From NCBI RefSeq assembly GCF_020177265.1, contig NZ_JAIVMC010000005.1, positions 1 through 64,000 on the forward strand: a stretch of DNA of 64,000 nt, given 5' to 3'. Both the position numbers and the translations under genes were made by a program. The notes beneath the pieces are model-generated. The model did no database searches, was not told the origin of the DNA, and saw only the letters and a list, made by a program, of their open reading frames with translations. Source of the stretch: Pseudooceanicola marinus (GTDB taxonomy: Bacteria > Pseudomonadota > Alphaproteobacteria > Rhodobacterales > Rhodobacteraceae). Shown in pieces: positions 34,916-44,166 of this stretch (its first letter is position 1; each line of letters starts with the position of its first letter).

Positions 34916-35656
34916 TTACAGTTTCCAGCCGGAATGCAGGCAGGCGATGCCCATCGACAGGTTGCGATACTTCGCATTGTCGAAGCCCGCCGTGCGCACC
35001 ATCCCGAGGAAGGTTTCCTGGTCGGGGAAGCGGCGGATCGATTCCACCAGGTACTGATAGCTGTCACGGTCGCCCGCGATCACCTGGCCCATGGGCGGGA
35101 TCAGGTTGAAGGAATAGCGGTCGTAGGCCCATTGCAGCGCCGGCGTCGGGATCTGGGAAAACTCCAGCACCATCAGGCGGCCGCCGGGTTTCAGCACCCG
35201 GTAGGCCTCGTTCAGGGCGTCCTGCGGGCGGGTGACGTTCCGGATGCCGAAGCTGATCGTGTAGACGTCGAAGGTGTTGTCGTCGAAGGGCAGCGCCATG
35301 GCGTCGCCCACCACCCAGTCCAGGCTGTCGGCCATCGACGCGGCCTCGGCCCTCTTGCGGCCCTCGACCAACATCGGTTCGGTCAGGTCCAGCACCGTGG
35401 CGTGGCCCGATCCCGCGCGGGACAGGAACTTGAACGAGATGTCGCCAGTGCCCCCCGCGACATCCAGCAGGCGCTGACCCGGACGCGGCGCGAGCCAGTC
35501 CATCATCGCATCCTTCCAGATGCGGTGGATGCCAAGGGACATCGCGTCGTTCATCACGTCGTATTTCGAGGCGACCGAGCCGAAGATGCCCTGCACGCGG
35601 CCCGCCTTCTCGGATTCCGGGATCTCGGTGAAGCCGAAATGGGTGGTCTTTTCCAT
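34916..35656 (-). CDS. ubiE: Bifunctional demethylmenaquinone/ubiquinone C-methyltransferase
   Basis: S-adenosylmethionine-dependent C-methylation of 2-polyprenyl-6-methoxy-1,4-benzoquinol in ubiquinone synthesis. The 250-residue product shows [18 protein letters not shown] and SAM motif [14 protein letters not shown]. The UbiE signatures [20 protein letters not shown] and [14 protein letters not shown] are also present. ATG 35656 is selected on family length. It is divergent from mutM. Confidence 0.96.
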   Translation of the reverse strand: MEKTTHFGFTEIPESEKAGRVQGIFGSVASKYDVMNDAMSLGIHRIWKDAMMDWLAPRPGQRLLDVAGGTGDISFKFLSRAGSGHATVLDLTEPMLVEGRKRAEAASMADSLDWVVGDAMALPFDDNTFDVYTISFGIRNVTRPQDALNEAYRVLKPGGRLMVLEFSQIPTPALQWAYDRYSFNLIPPMGQVIAGDRDSYQYLVESIRRFPDQETFLGMVRTAGFDNAKYRNLSMGIACLHSGWKL

Positions 35657-35821
35657 CGTCGCATCCTGCCTTATCTGTCTGTCTCTCCTTATAGGGCGAA
35701 GGGGGGCCGCTGCAATGCGACCCGCGCGCATGTGAGGAGGGGGTCAGGGGGCCTCGCCCCCTCTTGGCCCCCGGAGATGTGGGCCCGTGGATGTCGGACG
35801 GCCAGAGAATGGGAGGGCACC

Positions 35822-36673
35822 ATGCCCGAGTTGCCAGAGGTAGAGACGGTGCGGTCCGGGCTGGCCCCCGCCATGGAGGGCGCGGTGATCGTGGCGGCCG
35901 CCGTCAATCGCCCCGACCTGCGCTGGCCCTTCCCCGATCGGATGGCCGAACGGCTGACCGGGCAGAAGGTGCTGCAGCTACGGCGGCGGTCGAAATACAT
36001 CCTGGCGGACCTGGCCAGCGGCGAAAGCCTGCTGATCCATCTCGGCATGTCGGGGCGGATGACCGTGTCGGGCGACCCGCTGGGCCGTTTCGTGGACGAT
36101 CATCCGGCAGCGCAGAAACACGATCATGTCGTGCTGGACATGTCGAACGGGGCGCGCATCACCTTCAACGACCCGCGCCGTTTCGGGGCCATGGACCTGA
36201 TGCCCACGCTGGGCGCCGAGGCGCATCCTCTGCTGGCCGGGCTGGGGCCGGAACCCCTGGGCAACCACTTCGACGGGGCCTACCTGGCGGCCCGATTGAA
36301 ACCGCGCCGAAGCCCGATCAAGACCGCGCTGCTGGACCAGAAGGTCGTGGCCGGGCTGGGCAATATCTATGTCTGTGAAACCCTTTACCGGGCGGGCATC
36401 AGCCCGGCGCGACGCTGTGACCGGATCGCCACGGCGAAGCTGGCGGACCTGGTGCCGATCATCCGCGAGGTGCTGACCGAAGCCATCGCCGCCGGCGGCT
36501 CCTCCCTGCGCGATTTTCGCCAGGCCGATGGCGAGCTGGGCTATTTCCAGCACAGCTTCGATGTCTACGGGCGCGAGGGGTTGCCCTGCCGCTCCCCGGG
36601 CTGCACCGCCACGATTCGACGGCTGGTGCAATCGGGGCGCTCCAGCTTCTACTGCCCGCAATGCCAAAGATAG
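35822..36673 (+). CDS. mutM: Bifunctional DNA-formamidopyrimidine glycosylase/AP lyase
   Basis: Base-excision repair enzyme removing oxidised purines such as 8-oxoguanine. The 283-residue product begins with [10 protein letters not shown], in which Pro1 of the mature protein is the catalytic nucleophile and Glu follows. It also contains the H2TH helix region ([19 protein letters not shown]) and ends in a four-Cys zinc finger ([13 protein letters not shown] then FYCPQCQR). All key residues are present. Confidence 0.96.
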   Translation: MPELPEVETVRSGLAPAMEGAVIVAAAVNRPDLRWPFPDRMAERLTGQKVLQLRRRSKYILADLASGESLLIHLGMSGRMTVSGDPLGRFVDDHPAAQKHDHVVLDMSNGARITFNDPRRFGAMDLMPTLGAEAHPLLAGLGPEPLGNHFDGAYLAARLKPRRSPIKTALLDQKVVAGLGNIYVCETLYRAGISPARRCDRIATAKLADLVPIIREVLTEAIAAGGSSLRDFRQADGELGYFQHSFDVYGREGLPCRSPGCTATIRRLVQSGRSSFYCPQCQR

Positions 36674-36739
36674 CTTGATCCACGGGGCCAACCTGATAGG
36701 GAATCGACCCTACATCTCAGCAACAGGGACACTCACCCC

Positions 36740-37516
36740 ATGGCTTACGAGACGATCATCGTCGAGATCGAAGACCACATCGCGCTGGTGAAGCTGAACC
36801 GCCCGGACGCGATGAACGCGCTCAACGACGTGCTCCTGGGCGAGCTGGCCACCGCGCTGAAGGCGGCGCAGAAGGACCCGAAGGTCCGCTGCATCGTCGT
36901 GACCGGCACCGAGAAGTTCTTTGCCGCCGGCGCCGACATCAAGATGATGGCCGACAAGAGCTTCGTCGATGTCTACTCCGAGGACCTGTTCTCCGAGGCG
37001 ACGGGCACCATCACCCGCGTGCGCAAGCCGATCATCGCGGCCGTGTCGGGCTACGCCCTGGGCGGCGGCTGTGAACTGGCCATGATGTGCGATTTCATCA
37101 TCGCTGGCGACAATGCCAAGTTCGGCCAGCCGGAGATCAACCTGGGCGTCATGGCCGGCATCGGCGGCAGCCAGCGCCTGACCCGCGCCGTGGGCAAGGC
37201 CAAGGCGATGGACATGAACCTGACGGGTCGCTTCATGGATGCCGAAGAAGCAGAGCGCGCCGGGCTGGTCAGCCGCGTGGTGCCCTGCAAGAAGGTCCTG
37301 GAAACCGCCATGGCGGCGGCGGCCAAGATCGCCGAGAAAAGCATGATCTCGGTCATGGCGGTCAAGGAAGCGGTGAACCGCGCCGAGGAGACCACCCTGG
37401 CCGAAGGCCTGCTGTTCGAGAAGCGCCTGTTCCACTCGATGTTCGCCACCGAGGACCAGAAGGAAGGCATGACCGCCTTCCTTGAAAAGCGCGAACCGCA
37501 GTTCCGCGACCGCTGA
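36740..37516 (+). CDS. Enoyl-CoA hydratase
   Basis: Crotonase-family enzyme of 258 residues that hydrates enoyl-CoA esters in fatty-acid oxidation. It has the oxyanion-hole segments [12 protein letters not shown] and [16 protein letters not shown] and the active-site region [20 protein letters not shown]. The position of the second catalytic Glu of the mammalian enzyme (E164, in AMEM) reads AMDM here, an Asp for Glu change also known in bacterial paralogues. A terminator follows at 37556. Confidence 0.92.
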   Translation: MAYETIIVEIEDHIALVKLNRPDAMNALNDVLLGELATALKAAQKDPKVRCIVVTGTEKFFAAGADIKMMADKSFVDVYSEDLFSEATGTITRVRKPIIAAVSGYALGGGCELAMMCDFIIAGDNAKFGQPEINLGVMAGIGGSQRLTRAVGKAKAMDMNLTGRFMDAEEAERAGLVSRVVPCKKVLETAMAAAAKIAEKSMISVMAVKEAVNRAEETTLAEGLLFEKRLFHSMFATEDQKEGMTAFLEKREPQFRDR

Positions 37517-37555
37517 GGGCCTGCCCACCCCGGCCCCACCATGACAAAGACGTAG

Positions 37556-37580
37556 CCCCCGGTCCGTGGCCGGGGGTTTT
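37556..37580 (+). terminator. Rho-independent terminator after enoyl-CoA hydratase
   Basis: CCCCCGG (37556-37562) pairs with CCGGGGG (37570-37576) and is followed by TTTT. It lies 40 bases after the hydratase stop and before the convergent flavoprotein gene. Confidence 0.85.
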
Positions 37581-37599
37581 GCTTTGCCCCGGCGTCCGA

Positions 37600-38712
37600 T
37601 CACCCGTGCCGCAGGCGGCGCGGCGACAGGCGGTCGGCCAGGCCGCTGTCGTCTGCCTCGCCCAGGATCTGCGATACGGCCAGCTCTGCCAGCGCGGGTG
37701 AGGTCTGGATTCCCGTCGCCCCCTGCCCGGACATCCAGAAAAAGCCCGGCCGGTCCTCCGCCCAGCCACAGACGGGCAACCCGTCGGCCACGTAGCAGCG
37801 CAGCCCGGCCCAGGCCCGGCGCACCCTGGCCAGTTCGATGTCGAAACAGGCCGCAATCCGGTCGAGGCACAGGGTCACGTCCAGATCATCGGGTTCCGCC
37901 GCGCAGCCGGGCACGACGGTTTCGTCGACCGGAGAGGCCAGCAGGAGATCCCCCTCGGGCTTGAGGTAGAAGTGCAGATCCGCATCCACCATCATCGGCA
38001 ACTCCGACAGGTCCCGACCGCCCGCCGGCTCCAGCTCCAGCACGGTGCGACGACGGCAGCGCAGGCCGATGGGTCGGGCGCCGGCCATCCGCGCGACCCG
38101 TTCGGCCCAGGCCCCCGCGGCGTTGACCAGCACCGGGGCCCGCATCGCGCCGACACCGCTGTCCACGCGCCAGGTGCCGTCCTGCCACTCCAGGGCAGAG
38201 ACCGGCGCGGCGCAGAACAGGCGCCCGCCCCGCGCTTCCAGCCGCGTCTGGTGCAGGGTCATCATCAACGGCACGTCCAGGTCCTGCGTGCGATCATCGC
38301 TGAGCGCGGCACAGGCGTAGCCCGGACGCAGCACCGGCAGCCGCTCCGCCAGGGCCCGCCCCTCAAGTCGGCGCAACGGATGGGATCCGGCCAGGCGCGC
38401 CTCGATCCGGTCCAGCAAGCGTTCCTGGTCAGCGCGCGCGAGGATCAGCAGGCCGCGGGGGCGTGTCAGCGTCCGGCCCGCCAGTTCCTCATGTTCCGCC
38501 GTGAAGAAGGGGACCGAGTCGGCCGCCAGCTGTCGCAGCTCGGGCGCGCGGTGCAACTGGCGCAACAGGGAGACGGCACGCGCCGTCCCCTGACGTCCCG
38601 GCCGAAGCTCCCGCTCCAGCACGGCAACGCGCGCACGCCCGGCAAGGGCGCTGGCCACGGACATCCCGACGATACCCGCGCCGATGACGATCACATCGAA
38701 CGTTTCGCTCAT
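37600..38712 (-). CDS. FAD-dependent oxidoreductase, D-amino-acid oxidase/glycine oxidase family
   Basis: Flavoenzyme of 370 residues with the N-terminal Rossmann motif VIVIGAGIVGMSVASALAGR (residues 7-26), an Arg-rich FAD-binding follow-on (LRPGRQGTARAVSLLRQLH), a substrate-binding middle domain, and the C-terminal GQGATGIQTSPALAELAV loop that closes the FAD site. DAO-family members oxidise amines or amino acids to imines with release of hydrogen peroxide. Substrate cannot be told from sequence. ATG 38712 is chosen; the 20 residues upstream lack similarity. A perfect CtrA-type box lies 66 bases upstream. Confidence 0.85.
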   Translation of the reverse strand: MSETFDVIVIGAGIVGMSVASALAGRARVAVLERELRPGRQGTARAVSLLRQLHRAPELRQLAADSVPFFTAEHEELAGRTLTRPRGLLILARADQERLLDRIEARLAGSHPLRRLEGRALAERLPVLRPGYACAALSDDRTQDLDVPLMMTLHQTRLEARGGRLFCAAPVSALEWQDGTWRVDSGVGAMRAPVLVNAAGAWAERVARMAGARPIGLRCRRRTVLELEPAGGRDLSELPMMVDADLHFYLKPEGDLLLASPVDETVVPGCAAEPDDLDVTLCLDRIAACFDIELARVRRAWAGLRCYVADGLPVCGWAEDRPGFFWMSGQGATGIQTSPALAELAVSQILGEADDSGLADRLSPRRLRHG

Positions 38713-38777
38713 GTCCCGTTTTCCGCAGACCCCGAGCCCACCTGGGGATCCGACCCCGACAGCAACCCGCACAAGTA

Positions 38778-38792
38778 TTAATGAATGGTTAA
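38778..38792 (+). promoter_or_regulatory. Consensus CtrA box, TTAA-N7-TTAA
   Basis: TTAATGAATGGTTAA matches the consensus at all eight positions. It lies 66 bp upstream of the flavoprotein start (minus strand) and about 340 bp before rpsT, in an AT-rich island of otherwise GC-rich DNA. Confidence 0.6.
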
Positions 38793-38993
38793 TTCTCCCC
38801 CGGGCGGCCTGCGTGGGCGGGATCCGCCTCGGCCCGGCCCGCTGTGTCGGCGACAGGCCCCAGGGCTGTTGACTCCGCCCGCGCTTCGCCTTATTGCCCG
38901 GGCTTCAGAACAGATCGCGCCTCTTCGCGGTCGCGTCTGCAGTGTCGTGAGGCCGCATTGTGCCGGAGAACGTGAGGGAAAACGCCCTCGCAG

Positions 38994-39029
38994 CCTGCCA
39001 CGGGATTGTAGTCGTCTGGCAGGTTTTTT
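38994..39029 (+). terminator. Terminator in the rpsT leader, possible attenuator or sRNA end
   Basis: CCTGCCA (38994-39000) pairs with TGGCAGG (39017-39023) over a 16-base loop and is followed by six T. It lies 87 bases upstream of the rpsT ATG with no plus-strand coding gene before it, so it must end a short leader or small RNA. Confidence 0.7.
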
Positions 39030-39116
39030 GTGTCGGCGCCCCGGGTGCCGTCGCGGATCCCTCCGGACCTCGGCGACGGCGCAGCGGCCCCGGACACAGA
39101 GAAAGAGACCAGACCC

Positions 39117-39380
39117 ATGGCCAATACGCCCCAGTCGAAGAAACGCGCCCGCCAGATCGAAACCCGCACCGAGGTGAACAAGGCGCGCCGTTCGCGCATC
39201 CGCACCTACCTGCGCAAGGTCGAAGAGGCGATCGCCTCCGGCGACAAGGAAAAGGCAGCTGCCGCCCTGCGCGCCGCCCAGCCCGAACTGATGCGCGGCG
39301 TCACCAAGGGCGTGTTCCACAAGAACACCGCGTCGCGCAAGGTTTCGCGCCTCGCCGCCCGCGTGAAGGCCCTGGGCTGA
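39117..39380 (+). CDS. rpsT: 30S ribosomal protein S20
   Basis: Primary 16S rRNA-binding protein of 87 residues with the family pattern [17 protein letters not shown], basic helices ([19 protein letters not shown]) and the C-terminal [23 protein letters not shown] 39117 matches the universal S20 start. rpsT upstream of dnaA is typical in this clade. S20 is self-regulated in other bacteria; the leader upstream carries a terminator. Confidence 0.96.
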   Translation: MANTPQSKKRARQIETRTEVNKARRSRIRTYLRKVEEAIASGDKEKAAAALRAAQPELMRGVTKGVFHKNTASRKVSRLAARVKALG

Positions 39381-39919
39381 GCCCCGGACACTCCCCGTTT
39401 CGGGTAAGCAATTGACGACAAAGGGCGCGGCTTCGGCCGCGCCTTTTTGTTGGGCAGAGCACACGAAATTGGGGGTATACGTTCAATCTGTGCTTGTGGC
39501 GGCATTGCGGCAACAGGGTCGCGATTCCTTTCCACAAGGGCCAGAGTCAAGCGCGTTGTGCTGTTGCGGCTGTCGCGCGGAAGTTGCTAGCTTCAGCCTT
39601 GCGAGTCACATCGCCTTGGGGGGGACATTGCGGTCCCGAACTAGGGTCTGCTGGCTGACGATCGTCCGGGACAAACGCTGCCCCGTGACGTCCCGATTGT
39701 CGGCCATGTCCAGGTCATAACGCCAGGCACGCCTGACGCTGCAAGAGCCTCTCTTGCGGCCCGGGATGCGTCCAGCATTGCCAGCCGGCACGATCGGCAG
39801 CCGCTTCGTCTAGGCCACGAAGCGGACGGGCACCCTTTCCCCCAGGGCACCAGGTGGCCGCCGCGCTTCGGACCGACCGGAGATGCGAGGATCGAGGTAA
39901 AGTGGGGTACAAGGACAAG
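39381..39919. other. Intergenic region between rpsT and dnaA
   Basis: The 539 bases include the rpsT terminator at 39421-39449. The remainder is an AT-richer part (about 39460-39620), then GC-rich sequence up to the dnaA start. One degenerate DnaA-box-like sequence (CTTTCCACA, near 39528) differs from TTATCCACA at two positions, and I see no cluster of such boxes, so I do not call an origin. The dnaA promoter probably lies here. Confidence 0.4.
39421..39449 (+). terminator. Rho-independent terminator after rpsT
   Basis: GGCGCGGC (39425-39432), a TTCG tetraloop and GCCGCGCC (39437-39444) form a perfect 8-bp stem, extended by flanking A/T pairs and followed by TTTTT. It ends the rpsT transcript 40 bases after the stop. 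Confidence 0.92.
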
Positions 39920-41374
39920 ATGGCGACGACGAGCTGGGGCGAGCTGAAGAAATCTCTGCGGGCATCCGTTAACGAACATAACTACACCAACTGGATCGCA
40001 CCGCTCGAGCTGCTGTCGCTGCGCGAAGGTGTTGCGACCATGGCGGCGCCCTCGGGTTACGTCGGCACCTATGTGCAGCGTCACTTCGAGGATGAGATCC
40101 TGCGCGCGCTGACCGCCATCGACCCGGCCGTGCGCCGCATCGATTTCACCGTCACGCCGCGCGCGCCCCGCGAAGAGGCCCCCGCCTCCGCCCCCGCCAT
40201 GGCGGAAAAGGCGACCGCCGAGTCCGGGACCGAGTCGCAGGCCCAGGCCGGTGCCGACACTCTGACCTCCGGCGTCAGCAGCGCCGCCCCGCGCAGCACC
40301 AGCTCCGACGCCCTGTCGATGCAGGACCGCATGCTGCAGCCCGCGCCGCTCGACCCGCATTACACCTTCGACAGCTTTGTCGTCGGCAAGCCCAACGAAC
40401 TGGCCCATGCCGCCGCCCGCCGGGTCGCCTCCGGTGGCGAGGTCGAGTTCAACCCGCTGTTCCTCTACGGTGGCGTGGGTCTGGGCAAGACGCACCTGAT
40501 GCACGCCATCGCCCATGAGCTGAAGGCCTCCCAGCCGCATCTGAACGTGGTCTACCTGTCCGCCGAACAGTTCATGTACCGCTTCGTCCAGGCCCTGCGC
40601 GAAAAGCGCATGATGGATTTCAAGTCGCTGTTCCGCACCGTCGACGTGCTGATGGTCGATGACGTGCAGTTCATTGCCGGCAAGGATTCGACCCAGGAAG
40701 AATTCTTCCACACGTTCAACGCGCTGGTCGACCACAACAAGCAGATCATCATCTCGGGCGATTGCGCGCCCAACGAGATCAAGAACCTGCCGGTCCGTAT
40801 TTCCTCGCGCCTGTCGTCGGGCCTGGTCGTCGACCTGCATCCCACCGACTATGAACTGCGCCTGGGCATCCTGCAGTCGAAGGTCGCCGCCTTCCGCCTG
40901 AAGCACCCCGAGCTGGAGGTGGCCGACGGCGTGCTGGAATTCCTGGCGCATCGCATCTCGACCAACGTCCGGGTGCTGGAAGGCGCGCTGACGCGTCTCT
41001 TCGCCTTCGCCTCGCTCGTGGGCCGCGAGATCACGCTGGAACTGACCCAGGACTGCCTGTCGGACGTGCTGCGCGCCTCGGAACGCAAGATCACCATCGA
41101 GGAGATCCAGCGCCGCGTGGCCGAGCATTACAACATCCGTCTGTCGGACATGATCGGCCCCAAGCGCGTGCGCAGTTTCGCCCGTCCGCGCCAGATCGCC
41201 ATGTACCTGTGCAAGAAGCTGACCTCGCGCTCCCTGCCCGAGATCGGCCGCCGCTTCGGCGGGCGCGACCACACCACCGTCATGCACGGGGTGAAGCGCA
41301 TCGAGGAGCTGATGAACCAGGACGCGCAGATCGCCGACGACCTGGAACTGCTGCGCCGCGCGCTGGAGGCGTAA
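39920..41374 (+). CDS. dnaA: Chromosomal replication initiator protein DnaA
   Basis: AAA+ initiator of 484 residues. Domain I is at the N-terminus (WGELKKSLRASVNEHNYTNW). An Ala/Ser/Thr-rich domain II linker spans about residues 80-140. Domain III has Walker A GGVGLGKTHLMHAI (about 184-197), Walker B VLMVDDVQFIAGK and ISSRLSSGLVVDL. Domain IV carries the DNA-binding signature GGRDHTTVMHGVKRIEEL. ATG 39920 fits the family; an upstream GTG at 39902 is also possible. An alcohol dehydrogenase separates it from dnaN. Confidence 0.97.
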   Translation: MATTSWGELKKSLRASVNEHNYTNWIAPLELLSLREGVATMAAPSGYVGTYVQRHFEDEILRALTAIDPAVRRIDFTVTPRAPREEAPASAPAMAEKATAESGTESQAQAGADTLTSGVSSAAPRSTSSDALSMQDRMLQPAPLDPHYTFDSFVVGKPNELAHAAARRVASGGEVEFNPLFLYGGVGLGKTHLMHAIAHELKASQPHLNVVYLSAEQFMYRFVQALREKRMMDFKSLFRTVDVLMVDDVQFIAGKDSTQEEFFHTFNALVDHNKQIIISGDCAPNEIKNLPVRISSRLSSGLVVDLHPTDYELRLGILQSKVAAFRLKHPELEVADGVLEFLAHRISTNVRVLEGALTRLFAFASLVGREITLELTQDCLSDVLRASERKITIEEIQRRVAEHYNIRLSDMIGPKRVRSFARPRQIAMYLCKKLTSRSLPEIGRRFGGRDHTTVMHGVKRIEELMNQDAQIADDLELLRRALEA

Positions 41375-41562
41375 GCACCACCGCCCGGGCCAGCCACGGC
41401 CCCCAGAGTGCCACGACAGGGTCGCGCATCGCGCGGCCCTTTCGCGTTTCAGCGGGATTGGCCGCGCATCGCCGCACAGCGGTCTCGGCAATCTCCTGTA
41501 TAGACTTGGAAATCCTCCTGTGGTCCCAATAGCCATGGCCTCTGCCAGAAGGAGAATTTCCA

Positions 41563-42663
41563 ATGAAGATTTCAGCCGCCGTCGCCCGCGACTTCAACGC
41601 CCCCCTCAGCATCGAAGAGGTGGAGCTGGACGAGATCCGCGATGACGAGATCCTGGTGCGCCTGGTGGCCACCGGCGTCTGCCACACCGATGCCGCCGTG
41701 ATCGAGGGCCTGATGGGCACCGAACTGCCTGTCGTGCTGGGCCATGAAGGCGCCGGCGTGGTCGAGAAGGTCGGCAGCGCCGTGACCAAGGTTGCCCCCG
41801 GCGATCACGTGGTGATGACCGTCGACAGCTGCGGTCACTGCCCGGCCTGCATGGAACACGACATCACCTATTGCCATAACTCCTACCCGATGAACTTCAT
41901 GGCGCAGCGCCCTGATGGCACCCGCGGCATCTCCAAGGACGGCGAACGCATCGGCTCGATGTTCTTCGGCCAAAGCTCCTACGCGACCCATTCGGTCTGC
42001 CACGAGGCGAACTGCGTGAAGGTGTCGAAGGATGTCGAGCTGGAAAAGCTGGGCCCGCTGGGCTGCGGCATTCAGACCGGCGCGGGCACGGTGATGAATG
42101 CCCTGGCGGTCGAGCCGGGCAAGTCCATCGTCATCTTCGGCGCGGGCGGCGTGGGCCTGGCCGGCGTCATGGGCGCCGTGGTGCAGGGCGCCACCACCAT
42201 CATCGTCGTGGACATGGTCGACAGCCGGCTGGAGCTGGCGAAGGAGCTGGGCGCGACCCACACCTTCAACGCCAAGACCCAGGACGTGACCGAAGAGATC
42301 ATGAAGCTGACCGGCTACGGCGTGAACTACGCCTTCGACACCACCGGCAATGCCAAGGTGATCCGCCAGGCTGTCGAACTGCTGGCGCCCAAGGGCACCT
42401 GCGCCATCGTCGGCGCGTCGTCCCCCGAGGCGGAGCTGGTGCTGAACGAGACCCACTTCATGTCCGGCGGCCGCCGCATGATGGGCGTGGTCGAAGGCGA
42501 GGCCAACCCCGACGTCTTCATCCCCACGATGATCGCGCTGTGGCAGCAGGGGCGGTTCCCCTTCGACAAGCTGATCACCTTCTTCCCCTTCGAGGAGATC
42601 AACGAGGCCTTCGCCGCCTCCGCGCGCGGCGAGGCGATCAAACCGATCCTGCGTTTCTCCTGA
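41563..42663 (+). CDS. Zinc-dependent alcohol dehydrogenase (aryl-alcohol type)
   Basis: NAD-dependent medium-chain dehydrogenase of 366 residues. Catalytic zinc ligands are Cys in GVCHTDAAV and His-Glu in LGHEGAG. The structural zinc is bound by CGHCPACMEHDITYC (C-x2-C-x2-C-x7-C), and the Rossmann motif is GAGGVGLAGV. Overall it resembles the aryl/benzyl-alcohol dehydrogenase group. GGAG lies 8 bases before ATG 41563. It is inserted between dnaA and dnaN, which are usually adjacent, so it probably has its own promoter. A strong hairpin follows at 42678. Confidence 0.93.
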   Translation: MKISAAVARDFNAPLSIEEVELDEIRDDEILVRLVATGVCHTDAAVIEGLMGTELPVVLGHEGAGVVEKVGSAVTKVAPGDHVVMTVDSCGHCPACMEHDITYCHNSYPMNFMAQRPDGTRGISKDGERIGSMFFGQSSYATHSVCHEANCVKVSKDVELEKLGPLGCGIQTGAGTVMNALAVEPGKSIVIFGAGGVGLAGVMGAVVQGATTIIVVDMVDSRLELAKELGATHTFNAKTQDVTEEIMKLTGYGVNYAFDTTGNAKVIRQAVELLAPKGTCAIVGASSPEAELVLNETHFMSGGRRMMGVVEGEANPDVFIPTMIALWQQGRFPFDKLITFFPFEEINEAFAASARGEAIKPILRFS

Positions 42664-42677
42664 TCCGCACGACCAAG

Positions 42678-42699
42678 GGGGGCGAGGCGACTCGCCCCC
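42678..42699 (+). terminator. GC-rich hairpin after the alcohol dehydrogenase
   Basis: A perfect 9-bp stem (42678-42686 with 42691-42699) and a GCGA loop lie 15 bases after the adh stop. It has no U-run, so termination efficiency is uncertain. Confidence 0.55.
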
Positions 42700-42775
42700 A
42701 TTCCTGACGTGACCGGGCAGGCGGAGAATGATTCGCCCGGCCGGTCAGACCTCGACCCCGGACCGCAGGCCAGGG

Positions 42776-42784
42776 TTATCCCCA
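42776..42784 (+). promoter_or_regulatory. DnaA-box-like site upstream of dnaN
   Basis: TTATCCCCA differs at one position from TTATCCACA. It is a single site 185 bp before dnaN; it could allow DnaA control of dnaN but may be chance. Confidence 0.25.
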
Positions 42785-42968
42785 GGCGAGCCGGGCGCAT
42801 GACAGGCCCTGCGGGTTGCCGTGATGGCGCAGGGCAGAGTTTCCGCGCGCTCGCTGCTTGACCTCTTCCTTCCGAGGCCCGAAAACGGGAAAAACCGTTG
42901 TGCTGCTTGCAGAAACGGGTAGCTTATCGGTCCCGGGGCGTGCCCGGGCCAGGACAGGGAAAGAGGCC

Positions 42969-44087
42969 ATGAAATTCAGCATCGAACGTGCCGCGCTTCT
43001 GAAGGCCGTCGCCCAGGCGCAATCCGTCGTCGAACGGCGCAACACCATCCCGATCCTGGCCAACGTGCTGATCGAGGCCGACGGCAACGACGTCATGTTC
43101 CGCGCCACCGACCTGGACATCGAGGTGGTCGACAAGGCCCCGGCCATGGTCGAACGCGGCGGGGCGACCACCGTGTCGGCCGTGACCCTGCATGAGATCG
43201 TGCGCAAGCTGCCCGACGGCGCCATGGTGACTCTGGCCGACGACGGCACCGCCGGCCGGCTGTCGGTCGAGGCGGGCCGGTCCAGCTTCAACCTGGCGAC
43301 GCTGCCGAAAGAGGACTTCCCGGTGATGGCCTCGTCGGAATACACCTCGAACTTCTCGGCCCCCGCGCCGACGCTGCGGCGCCTGTTCGACAAGTCGAAA
43401 TTCGCCATCTCCACCGAGGAGACCCGCTATTACCTGAACGGCGTCTACATGCATGTGACCGACAGCGAGGAAGGCCGGGTGCTGCGCTGCGTCGCCACCG
43501 ACGGCCACCGCCTGGCCCGCATCGACGCCGCCCTGCCCGAGGGCGCCGAGGAGATGCCCGGCGTGATCGTGCCCCGCAAGACCGTGGGCGAGCTGCGCAA
43601 ACTGCTGGACGATGACGACATGGAAATCGCCGTCTCGGTCAGCGAGACCAAGGTGCGTTTCGCCACGCCGCAGATCACCCTGACGTCGAAGGTCATCGAC
43701 GGCACCTTCCCCGACTATTCGCGGGTGATTCCCACGGGCAACACCCGCCGCCTGGAGGTGGACGCCTCCGAGTTCGCCAAGGCCGTCGACCGGGTGGCCA
43801 CCGTCAGCTCCGAACGCTCGCGCGCGGTGAAGCTGTCGCTGGACGAGGACCGGCTGATCCTGTCGGTCAATGCGCCCGACAGCGGCGCCGCCGAGGAAGA
43901 GCTGGCCGTGGCCTATGCCGACGAACGGCTGGAGATCGGGTTCAACGCCAAGTACCTGCTGGAAATCGCCAGCCAGGTGGACCGCGAGAACGCCGTCTTC
44001 ATGTTCAACTCCTCCGGCGACCCGACCCTGATGCGCGAGGGCAACGACACCTCCGCCGTCTACGTCGTCATGCCGATGCGTGTGTAA
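42969..44087 (+). CDS. dnaN: DNA polymerase III subunit beta (sliding clamp)
   Basis: Replication clamp of 372 residues made of three repeated folds. The N-terminus MKFSIERAALLKAVAQAQSV and the segment NTIPILANVLIEADG are typical, with RCVATDGHRLARIDAALPEG in the second domain and YVVMPMRV at the C-terminus. The frame is open further upstream but clamp homology starts at ATG 42969. recF follows after 79 bases. Confidence 0.96.
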   Translation: MKFSIERAALLKAVAQAQSVVERRNTIPILANVLIEADGNDVMFRATDLDIEVVDKAPAMVERGGATTVSAVTLHEIVRKLPDGAMVTLADDGTAGRLSVEAGRSSFNLATLPKEDFPVMASSEYTSNFSAPAPTLRRLFDKSKFAISTEETRYYLNGVYMHVTDSEEGRVLRCVATDGHRLARIDAALPEGAEEMPGVIVPRKTVGELRKLLDDDDMEIAVSVSETKVRFATPQITLTSKVIDGTFPDYSRVIPTGNTRRLEVDASEFAKAVDRVATVSSERSRAVKLSLDEDRLILSVNAPDSGAAEEELAVAYADERLEIGFNAKYLLEIASQVDRENAVFMFNSSGDPTLMREGNDTSAVYVVMPMRV

Positions 44088-44166
44088 CGCGACAGGGGAT
44101 CGCGCCACGGCGCGATTGCCTTCGGCGAGAGTATTTTCAGCCATCGTATAGAAAGGGGTCTGGCCC

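Larger units (their letters stand above)
38713..39116. other. Divergent intergenic region upstream of rpsT
   Basis: These 404 bases hold a consensus CtrA box (38778-38792), a small GAGGG/CCCTC hairpin near 38974-38989 and an intrinsic terminator at 38994-39029, all before the rpsT start. A transcribed leader or small RNA is likely from about 38880 to 39029; no protein gene is seen. Confidence 0.5.
42664..42968. other. Intergenic region upstream of dnaN
   Basis: These 305 bases hold the hairpin at 42678-42699 and a single DnaA-box-like TTATCCCCA at 42776-42784 (one mismatch). The dnaN promoter probably lies between about 42780 and 42950. No other feature is recognised. Confidence 0.45.

Noticed and set aside
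39381-39919. Chromosomal origin of replication next to dnaA
   Set aside because: Only one degenerate DnaA-box-like sequence is visible, with no cluster of boxes or AT-rich unwinding element; in many alphaproteobacteria the origin is not beside dnaA.
39641-41563. 640-codon open frame antisense to dnaA
   Set aside because: Same reason: a shadow of dnaA in GC-rich DNA with no family similarity.
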